Source of the DNA: Helicobacteraceae bacterium
Lineage (GTDB): Bacteria; Campylobacterota; Campylobacteria; Campylobacterales; Sulfurimonadaceae
Assembly: GCA_027038835.1 (NCBI GenBank)
Contig: JALWGC010000002.1
Location: forward strand, 62,001-126,000
Reading direction: 5' to 3'
Length of the DNA stretch: 64,000 bases
Position 1 is the first letter of the stretch; every line of letters begins with the position of its first letter. Positions 29,282 through 38,299 of the stretch are shown piece by piece. The position numbers and the translations under genes were made by a program. The notes beneath the pieces are model-generated. The model was not told the DNA's origin and searched no databases. It saw nothing but the letters and a program-made list of their open reading frames with translations.

Positions 29282-30590
29282 TTTCTATCTCCATAAGTGA
29301 AACGAGCGCTTCGACGCTTTTTTTGAATTCGACGCTTTCGTTGGCGTCTTGCATCAAGAACGCTTCCATTTTCTCTTTTTTCTCTATCGCTTCGTCGAGT
29401 TCGCTGTCGCTTCCTTTGATGTAAGCTCCTATGCGAATAAGCATTTCGTTCTCTTTCAAGAGTGTGTAGAGGCGGCGGAACTTCCTTGCGGCTTTTTCGT
29501 GTTCTTTGGAGATGATGTCGTTCATAACACGTGATGCGGAGTTGAGAATGTGTACGGGCGGATAGATACCAAAATCGGTCAGCTCGCGTGAGAGCACGAT
29601 GTGCCCATCGAGGATGGAGCGGGACTGGTCGGCGATAGGATCGCTCATATCGTCGCCTTCTATAAGGACGGTGAAAAACGCCGTTATGCTCCCTTTTCCC
29701 TCCTCTTTTCCGGCACGCTCCATCAGTTGCGGTAAGAGAGTGAGCGAGCTTGGCGGGTAACCCTTGGAAGTAGGGGGTTCGCCAAGTGCCAGCCCTATTT
29801 CACGTTGTGCCATCGCGAAACGGGTAACGGAATCCATGATAAAAAGCACGTCTTTGCCTTGGTCTTTGAAATACTCCGCAACGCTCATGGCACTAAAAGC
29901 ACCGTATTTGCGCATAAGCGGACTGTCGTCGCTTGTCGCTACGACGATGACGGTATTTGTCAAATCTCCCCCGAGGTTCTTTTCTATGAACTCCGGTACT
30001 TCACGCCCCCGCTCACCTATGAGCGCGACCACTTTGATAGGTGCTTGGCTACCGCGAACGATCATCCCCATCAATGTCGATTTCCCAACACCGCTTCCGG
30101 CAAAAATGCCGAGTTTTTGCCCTTTGCCGCATGTGAGCAAACCGTCGATACTCTTTACGCCTACGGAGAACACTTCGTCTATCATCCCCCGTTTCATCGC
30201 TTCGATGGGGGGTTTGATGATGGGCTGTTTTTGGGTTGTTTCTATAACCCCTTTGCCGTCAACAGCTCGCATGAACGGATCGACCACGCGCCCAAGGAGC
30301 GCTTTGCCTACGGGTATGGTCAGTCCGCTTTGATCCAAAAAGACGTTATCGCCCGTTTTTAGCCCTTCGACGAAACTAAAAGGGGTGATGTAGAACTCGC
30401 GTCCGACAAGTTCGGTTACCATACCCACGGTTTCTTGCTCGGTGTCTTTGGAGACTATGCGCACCATATCTCCGATCCCTACTTTCAGTCCGCTGGCGAT
30501 GATGAGAGTGGCGTTTATCTTCGTAATCTCCCCAAAGGGGATGGAGAGCTGTTTCTTGGAGAGTTTTTTGGAGATGTCAAGAAGGCTAAT
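29274..30590 (-). CDS. fliI: Flagellum-specific ATPase FliI, ATT start suspected
   Basis: FliI energises export through the flagellar type III apparatus. The F1-beta-like protein has Walker A GSGVGKS (165-171), [13 protein letters not shown], and Walker [20 protein letters not shown]. From the first ATG (30467) it is only 397 residues and lacks about 40 residues of the N-terminal barrel. The missing part ([20 protein letters not shown]...) is encoded in frame directly upstream, but no ATG, GTG or TTG occurs before the stop. ATT at 30590 has CAGGAG six bases before it, overlaps the folE stop, and yields 438 residues, the normal FliI length. Confidence 0.9.
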   Translation of the reverse strand: MSLLDISKKLSKKQLSIPFGEITKINATLIIASGLKVGIGDMVRIVSKDTEQETVGMVTELVGREFYITPFSFVEGLKTGDNVFLDQSGLTIPVGKALLGRVVDPFMRAVDGKGVIETTQKQPIIKPPIEAMKRGMIDEVFSVGVKSIDGLLTCGKGQKLGIFAGSGVGKSTLMGMIVRGSQAPIKVVALIGERGREVPEFIEKNLGGDLTNTVIVVATSDDSPLMRKYGAFSAMSVAEYFKDQGKDVLFIMDSVTRFAMAQREIGLALGEPPTSKGYPPSSLTLLPQLMERAGKEEGKGSITAFFTVLIEGDDMSDPIADQSRSILDGHIVLSRELTDFGIYPPVHILNSASRVMNDIISKEHEKAARKFRRLYTLLKENEMLIRIGAYIKGSDSELDEAIEKKEKMEAFLMQDANESVEFKKSVEALVSLMEIETT

Positions 30591-31164
30591 ATCTCGCTCC
30601 TGATGGGGAGTTTATAAGGGAGAAAAACTCCGCTCTGGTTTTTTCGTCTTTTTTGAAAAGGCCGCGTAGAGCCGATGAGGTAGTTGTGGAGTTGATCTTC
30701 TCCACACCGCGCATCTCCATACACATATGGCGCGCTTGAAGGACGACTGCGACCCCTTTTGGGGTAATCGTTTCCATTATCGCATCGGCGATCTGTTCGG
30801 TGAGCTGCTCTTGAATCTGCATCCGTCTGGCGAACACGTCCACTACGCGCGGGATTTTCGAAAGACCGACAACTTTGCCATCGGGGATGTAGGCTACATG
30901 CGCGCGTCCGATGATCGGCAAAAGGTGGTGCTCGCAAGTGGAATAGAACTCTATATCTTTGATAAGCACCATTTCGTCGTTACTGCTGGTAAAAAGAGCC
31001 GATTCCAAGATCGCTTTTGGGTCTTGCTCGTAACCGCCGAAGATGAACTCGTACGCCTTTCTCACCCTTTGGGGAGTTTTTAAAAGCCCCTCTCTGTTTG
31101 GGTCTTCTCCGACATAGCGCATCATCTTCTTCACCGCGTCTTCGAACTCTTTAGAATCTTTCAT
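30586..31164 (-). CDS. folE: GTP cyclohydrolase I
   Basis: It makes 7,8-dihydroneopterin triphosphate from GTP, the first step of tetrahydrofolate synthesis. From the ATG at 31164 the protein is 192 residues, the usual length. It has the zinc-binding Cys and His of [14 protein letters not shown] and the later Cys of [11 protein letters not shown], with [15 protein letters not shown] between. An upstream in-frame TTG lacks a ribosome binding site. It is followed with a 5-base overlap by fliI. Confidence 0.95.
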   Translation of the reverse strand: MKDSKEFEDAVKKMMRYVGEDPNREGLLKTPQRVRKAYEFIFGGYEQDPKAILESALFTSSNDEMVLIKDIEFYSTCEHHLLPIIGRAHVAYIPDGKVVGLSKIPRVVDVFARRMQIQEQLTEQIADAIMETITPKGVAVVLQARHMCMEMRGVEKINSTTTSSALRGLFKKDEKTRAEFFSLINSPSGARY

Positions 31165-31284
31165 GACTTGTCCGTTTTTTACTGACAATATACCTATTGG
31201 TTGCTTTAAGTTCAATATAACGGTATGAAAAAGGAAGATTTTATTTCCGCGCCGCGGATGCGGCGGGAAGGATGGTGAGATATT

Positions 31285-32616
31285 TTAGAATTTGATAGTC
31301 ATTGCCAATGAAATAGCTTGCTGTGAATGTTTTACAGTTGCACTACTTCTATAGTTTGCTGCATTCGGGTCATTTTTTAGTGCCATTGCTGCTCTAGTTA
31401 AATCTGAAGTATCGTATGTTTTTGTAACTTCAGGAGCATAAGTATAAGCAAAATCTAAACCTACTTTATCGCTTATTTGGTAACTTCCACCTATAGCATA
31501 GTGGGATTCAGTCGTTGCTGGGAAACCCATAGCATTGAAGTAGTTAATAACAGCACCTTCATAATTTGTTGGTCCTTGTGCTGTCATTGTTCCCAATGCC
31601 GCCTGTTCTTGGATAGGGTTTGAAGCGTAATTATAACCAACTCTAAATGCCCAGTCTTTCACGTCATATTGGTAACCTATAGCGATTACATTTTGGTCAT
31701 CCCATTTAAAGTCTTTATACCCTTTTGCATCGCTCCAAGCAATATTTTTATAATCGAGTGCAATAGTGTGTTCACCAAATGAATAGCTTACACCTATTCC
31801 ATATTCTGCTGGTTGTTCAAGATTATCTGAAAGTCCTTTTCCTTGATTAAGACCAAATTGTTTTGTAGCTTCGGAAATTTGGTGTTTGTATTCCATATCT
31901 ATAGATGATGTGTAAACAGCACCAATGGTAAATCCATTGATTTCATACCCTAAACCTATATTAAATCCAAAACCGAAATCTTGACTGACGCCTCTGCCCG
32001 TCATTGTATTGTGTAAATTTTGTTGGCCATCTTTGTATGTTTGACCTGCATTGTAAGCAATTGAAAGAGATCCGTATTGAAGAATAGGTGAAACGGCTAT
32101 ACTAAGTCCATTCGTTTTATATACTAATGGTACGGCAAATCTCATCAACTGAAGATTGGTCAACATTTGATTCGTGCCACTTTTCGTTCCCAAGTAATCA
32201 CCTGAGGTTGGATCAAGTTTTGTAGTATCGTCTCTATAGTCAACCCCCATACCGGCGACACCATACATACCGATACCCCAAGCGAAATTATCATTAACTT
32301 CCATAGAAACTGCTACTTCAGGGATTACAGAAAGATCAGCCTCGCTAGACGCTAAACTGTTTGGCATACCTTTTACTTCATTTTTTGCATCAACACTTGG
32401 CATAAATAGTGTACCACCAAAAGTAATTTCATTTCCTTTGATCAATGCTGGGTTTGCCAGTCCGCTTTCTGCACCATGACTCATACCGATTCCAACTCCA
32501 GCCATACCGCGTGTTTTTGCTCCAAGACCTATTAGATTATCACCGTTAGTAGCGAATGCCGAAGTGGCACCAAGAACCATTGAAGCCGCAAGAGCCAATT
32601 TGATCGTTTTTTTCAT
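31285..32616 (-). CDS. FadL/OmpP1/TodX-family outer-membrane channel
   Basis: A predicted 14-strand outer-membrane channel for hydrophobic compounds. The 443-residue protein has a signal peptide (MKKTIKLALAASMVLGATSAFA) and the family's N-terminal plug segment TNGDNLIGLGAKTRGMAGVGIG, followed by GLANPALI and repeated amphipathic strands, ending in LAMTIKF. Base use is noticeably more A/T-rich than neighbouring genes, which may mean recent acquisition or different expression. AAAGGGG precedes the ATG and a near-consensus promoter lies upstream. The substrate, long-chain fatty acids or hydrocarbons, is not evident. Confidence 0.9.
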   Translation of the reverse strand: MKKTIKLALAASMVLGATSAFATNGDNLIGLGAKTRGMAGVGIGMSHGAESGLANPALIKGNEITFGGTLFMPSVDAKNEVKGMPNSLASSEADLSVIPEVAVSMEVNDNFAWGIGMYGVAGMGVDYRDDTTKLDPTSGDYLGTKSGTNQMLTNLQLMRFAVPLVYKTNGLSIAVSPILQYGSLSIAYNAGQTYKDGQQNLHNTMTGRGVSQDFGFGFNIGLGYEINGFTIGAVYTSSIDMEYKHQISEATKQFGLNQGKGLSDNLEQPAEYGIGVSYSFGEHTIALDYKNIAWSDAKGYKDFKWDDQNVIAIGYQYDVKDWAFRVGYNYASNPIQEQAALGTMTAQGPTNYEGAVINYFNAMGFPATTESHYAIGGSYQISDKVGLDFAYTYAPEVTKTYDTSDLTRAAMALKNDPNAANYRSSATVKHSQQAISLAMTIKF

Positions 32617-32692
32617 GTCTATCCCCTTTGAGAGTAGTTGTAAATTTCAAAAACGTTCCACCCGATTTCGGGTTTTCGTTTTCACTGAGGTT

Positions 32693-32722
32693 ATTATAGG
32701 TAAATCTCTTCGAATATATCAA
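32693..32722 (-). promoter_or_regulatory. Sigma-70 promoter of the FadL-family gene
   Basis: On the minus strand TTGATA (32717-32722) and TATAAT (32693-32698) are separated by 18 bases, the best -35/-10 pair noticed in the window. It lies about 77-106 bases before the ATG. The gap from 32617 to 32910 otherwise holds a CCCGA/TCGGG mini-hairpin and A/T-rich sequence leading to the divergent transporter gene. Confidence 0.65.
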
Positions 32723-32910
32723 CACCTTTTTTTATGAATCTTTTGGCGTTTTTCGCTCTTTGGCTCCTTTTTTTTGCCTTGAACTTATAATAGTTGTATA
32801 AAATATAAATATATCTTATGATTATAGCGTTTTTTCACCGAATTAACTATTAGTTTTTATAATTTTTATAAATTCTCGAAAAATCACTAAAATATCAAAA
32901 AAAGGGTTTT

Positions 32911-34089
32911 ATGAGAAGATTCGTAACACATTTATATCAAAAAAGGGGATTCCCCGCAAAATTATATGTTACAATGCCGCCTATGTTTTTTCAGATTTCA
33001 GCATTTTATTTTTTCTATTTCGCGATTGTCGGTGTGTATGTGATTTTTTTGCCAAAAGTGTTGGAGATGCTTGGATACGGCGCTTCGGAGATAGGCATCA
33101 TCTTCGCAGCCGCTCCACTAGTGCGTTTTTTGGTTCCTTTGCTTTTTATCAAAGGGTTCAAGCTCGATAGAACGTCGTTTTACATAGCGCTGGTTATCCT
33201 TTTTTTCAGCGGTATCTCTTTTTTCTTCACTATCGAAAATTTCTATGCGCTTTTGGTTTCGAACATCCTTTTTGGGGTGGGGCTTAGTCTTGTGCTTCCC
33301 TATATAGAGCTTATCTCTTTGCAAACTATCGGCAAGGAGCGTTACGGTAGAAGCCGCCTTTTTGGTTCCATAGGGTTTATGGCCGTAGCACTTGTTTTGG
33401 TTCGTTTCCTCAGCTCTGCCGACGTTGCGCTTTCGTATCTGTTTGGGATGATTGTCGCGACCATATTTTTTGGATATTTTGTTGTGAAGAACTCTCACGC
33501 TCGGCGAACCGAAACCGATTCGCAACAAAAATCGAGCGGCGTTTCGTTGTTGCATGATTGGCGGCTGTGGGTTGGGTTTATGTTGATGCAGATGAGTTTC
33601 GGGGCGTTTTACAACTTCTTCACCATCTACGAAACCGCACATGGAATCGATATGAAGATGACTATTAACCTATGGAGTTTCGGAGTGCTCATAGAGATAG
33701 CGATGCTGTATTTTCAAGGTAGAATCCTCAAAGAGCACAAACTGCTTTCACTCATTCAGCTTGGGATATTTTCCGCGATTGTGCGCTGGGTGATGTTGTT
33801 TTTGTTCCCCGATGCCTTGTTGCTCGTTTTTGCCGCACAAGCGCTTCATGCGCTCAGCTTCGCCCTTTTTCACAGCGCTTCTATCAGCTATCTTTTCCAT
33901 CGCTACGAAAACAAAGCGCTTGCGCAACAGCTTTTTTTGGGGGTGAGCTACGGTTTAGGTGCGCTTTTTGGCGCGCTTGTCGCCGGATTTGTCTATGAGC
34001 ATTTCGCTGCGTACCTTTTCTTGGTCTCTGCCGCGCTTGCGGCACTCTCTTTTTTGTTCGTGCGCAGTTTTTCGGCTCAAAATTTATAA
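32911..34089 (+). CDS. Major facilitator superfamily transporter (PPP/NupG-like)
   Basis: An inner-membrane transporter with about 12 predicted helices in 392 residues. The N-terminal ISAFYFFYFAIVGVYVIFLPKVLEMLGYGASEIG is the pattern of the MFS_1-like family (phenylpropionate permease group), and GKERYGRSRLFGSIGF is the conserved loop between helices 4 and 5. The central loop around residue 200 is cytoplasmic and polar. Start is uncertain: the first ATG has AAAAAGGG nearby; an ATG at 32983 begins right at the first helix. The substrate is not predictable. Confidence 0.82.
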   Translation: MRRFVTHLYQKRGFPAKLYVTMPPMFFQISAFYFFYFAIVGVYVIFLPKVLEMLGYGASEIGIIFAAAPLVRFLVPLLFIKGFKLDRTSFYIALVILFFSGISFFFTIENFYALLVSNILFGVGLSLVLPYIELISLQTIGKERYGRSRLFGSIGFMAVALVLVRFLSSADVALSYLFGMIVATIFFGYFVVKNSHARRTETDSQQKSSGVSLLHDWRLWVGFMLMQMSFGAFYNFFTIYETAHGIDMKMTINLWSFGVLIEIAMLYFQGRILKEHKLLSLIQLGIFSAIVRWVMLFLFPDALLLVFAAQALHALSFALFHSASISYLFHRYENKALAQQLFLGVSYGLGALFGALVAGFVYEHFAAYLFLVSAALAALSFLFVRSFSAQNL

Positions 34090-34844
34090 ACGAACGAGGT
34101 GTTTTGGGAGAAGTCGTATTTGCTGGCTATCCCAAGGGGCGGTTTGGCGTCGTAGGTGTATTTCAGCGAGAAAAGCAAAAACAGCTCTTTTACAATGTTG
34201 AAGCGTAGCTCGAGTTCGTTTAGGGTTACGAAGTCGCCAAAGTCGTCGAACTTCGGTTGCATGTAGGAGATGAACCCAAGGGTGGTGTCTTTTTTGAATG
34301 CGTAGGAGAGGGAAGCGTAAGCGCTGATTCTACCGTTGTGTTCCGAGGGGTTTTGTAAGGCTGTATCGTCGCTTTCGAGGTAGTCGATGTATTCGTACAT
34401 CGCCCCGATTCCCACATACGCTTTGAGCTCTGGAGATGTCGGGAAAAACCGTTGTCTATACCCAAGCGCTACGAGGCGTCTTCGGTTGATGAGGCGAAAC
34501 TCGTCCTCTTGGGTTTGCAGTGCCGCTTCCCATACATGATAGCGGTCTGTGATGTTGTGGATGTAACGCAGGTGCGCATAGAGGTTTTGGACGTTTTTTT
34601 CTTTGTTGGCTTCGCCGTATTCTCCGGCAACTTGAAACCATGTAACATAAGAGACGTTGTTATCGTAGGTGACTCTCCCTGCGGCTTTGTAGGACTCCAC
34701 ATCGGAGTTCCCTTTTTTCGTTGCCAGCGAAAGCCCCACTTTCGCACTCAAACCCGGGTCTTCTCCCAGTTCGACGGGGGTGATGGTAACGACTCCGTAA
34801 AGGGAGTGAAGCAGTAATGTTGTGAGTAGTAGCAGCTTTTTCAT
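34077..34844 (-). CDS. DUF481 outer-membrane beta-barrel protein (short)
   Basis: A 255-residue exported protein (signal peptide MKKLLLLTTLLLHSLYG). Its mature part shows the DUF481 pattern: LSLATKKGNSDVESYKAAG, alternating strands such as YGEANKEKNVQNLYAHLRY, ALGYRQRF and a barrel-like C-terminus ending FVYKF. A second, longer DUF481 protein is at 44274-45518. The ATG overlaps the end of the DUF309 gene; AAAGG precedes it. It is the last gene of a rhodanese-DUF309-DUF481 operon. Role unknown. Confidence 0.8.
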   Translation of the reverse strand: MKKLLLLTTLLLHSLYGVVTITPVELGEDPGLSAKVGLSLATKKGNSDVESYKAAGRVTYDNNVSYVTWFQVAGEYGEANKEKNVQNLYAHLRYIHNITDRYHVWEAALQTQEDEFRLINRRRLVALGYRQRFFPTSPELKAYVGIGAMYEYIDYLESDDTALQNPSEHNGRISAYASLSYAFKKDTTLGFISYMQPKFDDFGDFVTLNELELRFNIVKELFLLFSLKYTYDAKPPLGIASKYDFSQNTSFVYKF

Positions 34845-35158
34845 GCAAGTACCTTTTGTAAATAAAGTTTGTCCACTTCTCGCACCGCTTTGTGGTAGAG
34901 GTTGTAGTGGGGCGATGCGGTTTTGTACAGGAGGGTGCGATATTTGAGATAGTTCCTCCATACCTGCGCGCTTCGTTTTTCTCTGCCTCTTTTGGCAAGC
35001 TCGAAACTTACCGCGGCGTTTATGAGCCCTTTTAGGAGTTTGACTTCGTTGTGCTCTTCGAATCGGCGGGGAAACCACGCTTCCTCGAGCGCTTCATGCG
35101 CTTCGAAGTAACGCTCTTGCGACAATAGTTGCAAATAGCTTTCTATTTTATGCTTCAT
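34841..35158 (-). CDS. DUF309 domain protein
   Basis: A 105-residue helical protein with the DUF309 signature: LSQERYFEAHEALEEAW, then LLKGLINAAVSFELAKRG. The conserved Glu/His of FEAHEALEE suggests a metal- or ligand-binding bundle, but no activity is established. ATG chosen to start before the conserved core; it overlaps the upstream gene by 11 bases and the downstream gene by four, indicating translational coupling. Confidence 0.8.
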   Translation of the reverse strand: MKHKIESYLQLLSQERYFEAHEALEEAWFPRRFEEHNEVKLLKGLINAAVSFELAKRGREKRSAQVWRNYLKYRTLLYKTASPHYNLYHKAVREVDKLYLQKVLA

Positions 35159-35465
35159 CGAGTATCTGCATGTTCTTTCTCCAGTACCCTCTGCCCCCTT
35201 TGAGGGAGATGCAGACGTGGTCTGGAAATCTGTTTTTGAATTCACTCAAACGCTCTTTCGTCTCTTTGCCGGTGTCGCAGTAAAAAACGAAAATACTCCC
35301 TTTTGGGTAGTTTTTCAGCTCATACGGGTTGTACACGACGCTGTTTTCTTTTTCGATGGGGGAGAGGATGGTATCGACGAGTACGACGGCTCTTCCCTCT
35401 TTTTCATACTCTTTTTTCGCGCGCAAAAACTCTTCTTGCGTCCATTCGTCTTTTATCTCTGTCAT
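35148..35465 (-). CDS. Rhodanese-like domain protein
   Basis: A 105-residue cytoplasmic protein. The region GRAVVLVDTILSPIEKEN ... GSIFVFYCDTGKETKERLSEF resembles a compact rhodanese homology domain, with YCDTGKET in the position of the active-site loop CxxGxx. It probably handles sulfane sulfur or is an inactive relative. No clear ribosome binding site is seen before the ATG. It is divergent from rsmA, which begins 57 bases away. Confidence 0.65.
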   Translation of the reverse strand: MTEIKDEWTQEEFLRAKKEYEKEGRAVVLVDTILSPIEKENSVVYNPYELKNYPKGSIFVFYCDTGKETKERLSEFKNRFPDHVCISLKGGRGYWRKNMQILDEA

Positions 35466-35522
35466 GGCGGTATTGTAACACGTGTTATCTAAACGTAAGC
35501 AAAAACCTGCTACACTACTGCG

Positions 35523-36284
35523 ATGGTAAAAGCAAAGAAAAAGTTTGGTCAGAATTTTCTGCAAGACCAAACGGTACTCGAGAAGATCATCGAATCGATG
35601 CCCAAGAACGAAAACAAGATTGTCGAAATTGGGCCTGGGTTAGGTGATTTAACTAAGTTTTTAGTTAAAGTCAAAAGCGTAGAGGCTTTTGAGGTAGATA
35701 CCGACTTGTGTGAGCTGTTGCAAGAGAAGTTCGAAGAACATCTAAAGACGGGCACTCTGACACTCCATTGCGGCGACGTTTTGGAAAAGTGGGAGGGGAG
35801 TCTTGTCGATGAACGTTACGACTTGGTGGCGAATCTGCCTTACTATGTCGCGACGAATATCGTCCTAAAAGCGTTAGCGGACGAGATGTGCGAGAACATT
35901 CTTGTAATGGTACAGCTCGAAGTGGCGAAGAAATTTTGCGCCACACCGGGCGAGAGAGAGTTTGGAGCTTTGAGCGTTATCGCCAGTAGCGTTGCCAGAT
36001 GCGAGATAACGCAGATCGTTCCGCCAAGCGCGTTCGATCCGGCTCCGAAAGTGGATTCTGCGGTGATGTCGCTTCGCAAGTTCGAAAACCGAAGCGACGA
36101 AGGGTTCGAGCGGTTTTTGCGGGTTTGTTTCAAACAGCCGCGAAAGACGCTTATGAAGAATCTCTCAAGCGAATTCGACAAACAAAAAGTAAGCGAAATA
36201 TTCGACGCCCTCTCGTTTTCACACACTATCAGGCCTCATCAACTCTCTACGGATGACTATCACCAACTCTATAAAAATTTATAA
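35523..36284 (+). CDS. rsmA: 16S rRNA dimethyladenosine transferase
   Basis: RsmA (KsgA) dimethylates two adjacent adenosines near the 3' end of 16S rRNA during small-subunit assembly. The 253-residue protein has KKKFGQNFL, the SAM-binding EIGPGLGDLTKFL, and the catalytic NLPYYVATN. It is followed after 32 bases by the RNase J gene, a conserved arrangement in this phylum. Confidence 0.96.
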   Translation: MVKAKKKFGQNFLQDQTVLEKIIESMPKNENKIVEIGPGLGDLTKFLVKVKSVEAFEVDTDLCELLQEKFEEHLKTGTLTLHCGDVLEKWEGSLVDERYDLVANLPYYVATNIVLKALADEMCENILVMVQLEVAKKFCATPGEREFGALSVIASSVARCEITQIVPPSAFDPAPKVDSAVMSLRKFENRSDEGFERFLRVCFKQPRKTLMKNLSSEFDKQKVSEIFDALSFSHTIRPHQLSTDDYHQLYKNL

Positions 36285-36316
36285 CTTCATTCGAAGTTAC
36301 CCAAAGGAGAGTTTGG

Positions 36317-38254
36317 ATGGCAGAAGAAAATCAAAACGCGCAAGAGGCACAAAAAGCCCAAAACAGCGCCAACAAGGGTGCTCAAAACTCACAACAAAGA
36401 CGTCCTCAAAACAACAGAAGACCAAACAATAAAAACAATCAGAATAAAAATGCCCAAAACAAGAGCCAAGGGGGCAAAAACAGACGCAGACGCAGTCACA
36501 ACGCGCCTACCGATGCGGTACTAAAAGAGTTCGTGGACAAAAACCACGAAATCCAAAAACGGCGTCTTAATCCCCACCACAAACTCGACCTTGCCACAAA
36601 AGCCAAAGTGCGCATCACGCCTCTTGGCGGTCTTGGCGAGATAGGCGGCAACATCACCGTTTTCGAGACGGAGAACGAAGCGATCGTTGTCGATGTAGGG
36701 ATGAGTTTCCCCGATGAAGAGATGCACGGAGTCGATATTTTGGTTCCCGATTTTAGTTACTTGCGCCAGATAAAAGACAAAATCGTCGCTATCGTCATCA
36801 CTCACGCACACGAAGACCACATAGGTGCGGTTCCATACCTCTTTAGAGAGATGCAGTTTCCTATCTACGGTACGCCGCTTCCGCTTGCGATGATAGGCAA
36901 CAAGTTCGACGAACACCACATGAAAGAGTATCGCAAATATTTCGAACCTATCGAAAAACGTAAAGTCTATAAAATAGGGAACGACTTCGAAGTGGAGTGG
37001 ATGCATATGACCCACTCCATTATCGACTCTTCTTCCCTTGCTATCACTACCGAAGCGGGAACGATCATCCATACGGGCGATTTCAAGATCGACCATACGC
37101 CGGTGGATGGGTACCCTGCCGATTTGCATCGCTTGGCGCATTACGGTGAAAAAGGGGTGTTGTGTATGCTTAGTGATTCCACAAACTCCTACAACTGGGA
37201 GCCGACACCGAGTGAAACACGCGTCGGGCCGGCGCTTGAGCGAGTTTTCTACAAAGCCGAAGGGCGTGTTATCCTCTCTACTTTTAGTTCCAACATCCAC
37301 CGTATCTACCAAGCTATTCAGCAAGGGATCAAGTTCGGTAGAAAAGTGTGTGTGATCGGGCGAAGTATGGAGCGCAACCTCGAAGTGGCGATGCAGTACG
37401 ACTATATCCGTCTGCCAAAGAACATCTTCGTCGATCCCGAAGAAGTAGCGCACATGAACGACAAAGAGGTGCTCATCGTAACGACGGGAAGCCAAGGGGA
37501 GCCAAGCTCGGCACTTTTTAGGATGGCGATAGGGGAGCACAGACACATCAAGATAAAACCGACCGACCTCGTTGTGCTTAGTTCCCGTGCGATTCCGGGG
37601 AACGAAGCGAGTATTTCGCAGATGCTCAACTATTTGCAGCGATGCGGTGCGAAAGTGGAAAACTCTCGCGATATCCACGTCTCGGGGCACGCTTCCATAG
37701 GCGAACAGCAATTGATGCTTCGCCTTGTCAATCCGAAGTTCTTCTTGCCGGTGCATGGTGAATACAACCATATCATGCGACACAAACAAACGGCTGTGGA
37801 GTGTGGCATACCGGAGCGCAACATCTACTTGATGACAGATGGTGAAAGTGTCGAAGTGACACCGAAATACATGAGAAAAGTCAAAACGGTCAAAGTCGGT
37901 AAAACCTACATCGACAACCAAAACAACAACGAAATCGAAAACGACATCGTTATAGATAGACAAAAACTCGCAACAGACGGGGTTGTCATCATCGTCGCGC
38001 AAATCTCTCAAGAGACTGCGAAAATGCTTGACAAACCGCGTGTTACGTCGTTTGGTATCGTTCCGGATAAACGCGACAGAGCGTTTGCCAAAGAGATAGA
38101 AGCCATAATCGAGCAGTTCTTGCTCAACATGAAAGAAGGGCTCATCCTCAACCATAAAGCCTTCGAAGCGGAACTTCGACAGGTGGTGAGAAAACACATT
38201 TTCAAAAAACTCAAAAAATACCCGCTTATCGTTCCAAACATCTTCATCCACTAA
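36317..38254 (+). CDS. rnj: Ribonuclease J
   Basis: A metallo-beta-lactamase-fold exo/endoribonuclease of RNA decay. The 645-residue protein has an 85-90 residue N-terminal extension rich in Asn, Gln and Arg, as in H. pylori RNase J, then a beta-lactamase domain with zinc motif THAHEDH (162-168), a beta-CASP domain (SDSTNS, TTGSQGEP, SGHAS), and a C-terminal domain ending in IFIH. AAAGGAGAG precedes the ATG. An intrinsic terminator follows the stop. Confidence 0.96.
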   Translation: MAEENQNAQEAQKAQNSANKGAQNSQQRRPQNNRRPNNKNNQNKNAQNKSQGGKNRRRRSHNAPTDAVLKEFVDKNHEIQKRRLNPHHKLDLATKAKVRITPLGGLGEIGGNITVFETENEAIVVDVGMSFPDEEMHGVDILVPDFSYLRQIKDKIVAIVITHAHEDHIGAVPYLFREMQFPIYGTPLPLAMIGNKFDEHHMKEYRKYFEPIEKRKVYKIGNDFEVEWMHMTHSIIDSSSLAITTEAGTIIHTGDFKIDHTPVDGYPADLHRLAHYGEKGVLCMLSDSTNSYNWEPTPSETRVGPALERVFYKAEGRVILSTFSSNIHRIYQAIQQGIKFGRKVCVIGRSMERNLEVAMQYDYIRLPKNIFVDPEEVAHMNDKEVLIVTTGSQGEPSSALFRMAIGEHRHIKIKPTDLVVLSSRAIPGNEASISQMLNYLQRCGAKVENSRDIHVSGHASIGEQQLMLRLVNPKFFLPVHGEYNHIMRHKQTAVECGIPERNIYLMTDGESVEVTPKYMRKVKTVKVGKTYIDNQNNNEIENDIVIDRQKLATDGVVIIVAQISQETAKMLDKPRVTSFGIVPDKRDRAFAKEIEAIIEQFLLNMKEGLILNHKAFEAELRQVVRKHIFKKLKKYPLIVPNIFIH

Positions 38255-38277
38255 AACTCGCGTTTTCGCGGGTTTTT
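38254..38277 (+). terminator. Terminator of rnj
   Basis: A stem CTCGCG/CGCGGG with one G-T pair and a TTTT loop is followed by five T residues just after the stop codon: a good intrinsic terminator. Confidence 0.8.
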
Positions 38278-38299
38278 CTCCCATTAAGTATTGATATGT

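Noticed and set aside
29274-30467. fliI as a truncated pseudogene
   Set aside because: The missing N-terminal residues are present in frame upstream with a good ribosome binding site; a non-canonical start explains the gene better than decay.
36521-38284. A 587-codon open frame antisense to the RNase J gene
   Set aside because: It mirrors the rnj coding sequence exactly, has no ribosome binding site and encodes a low-complexity, His/Phe/Val-rich sequence; it is an artefact of codon bias.
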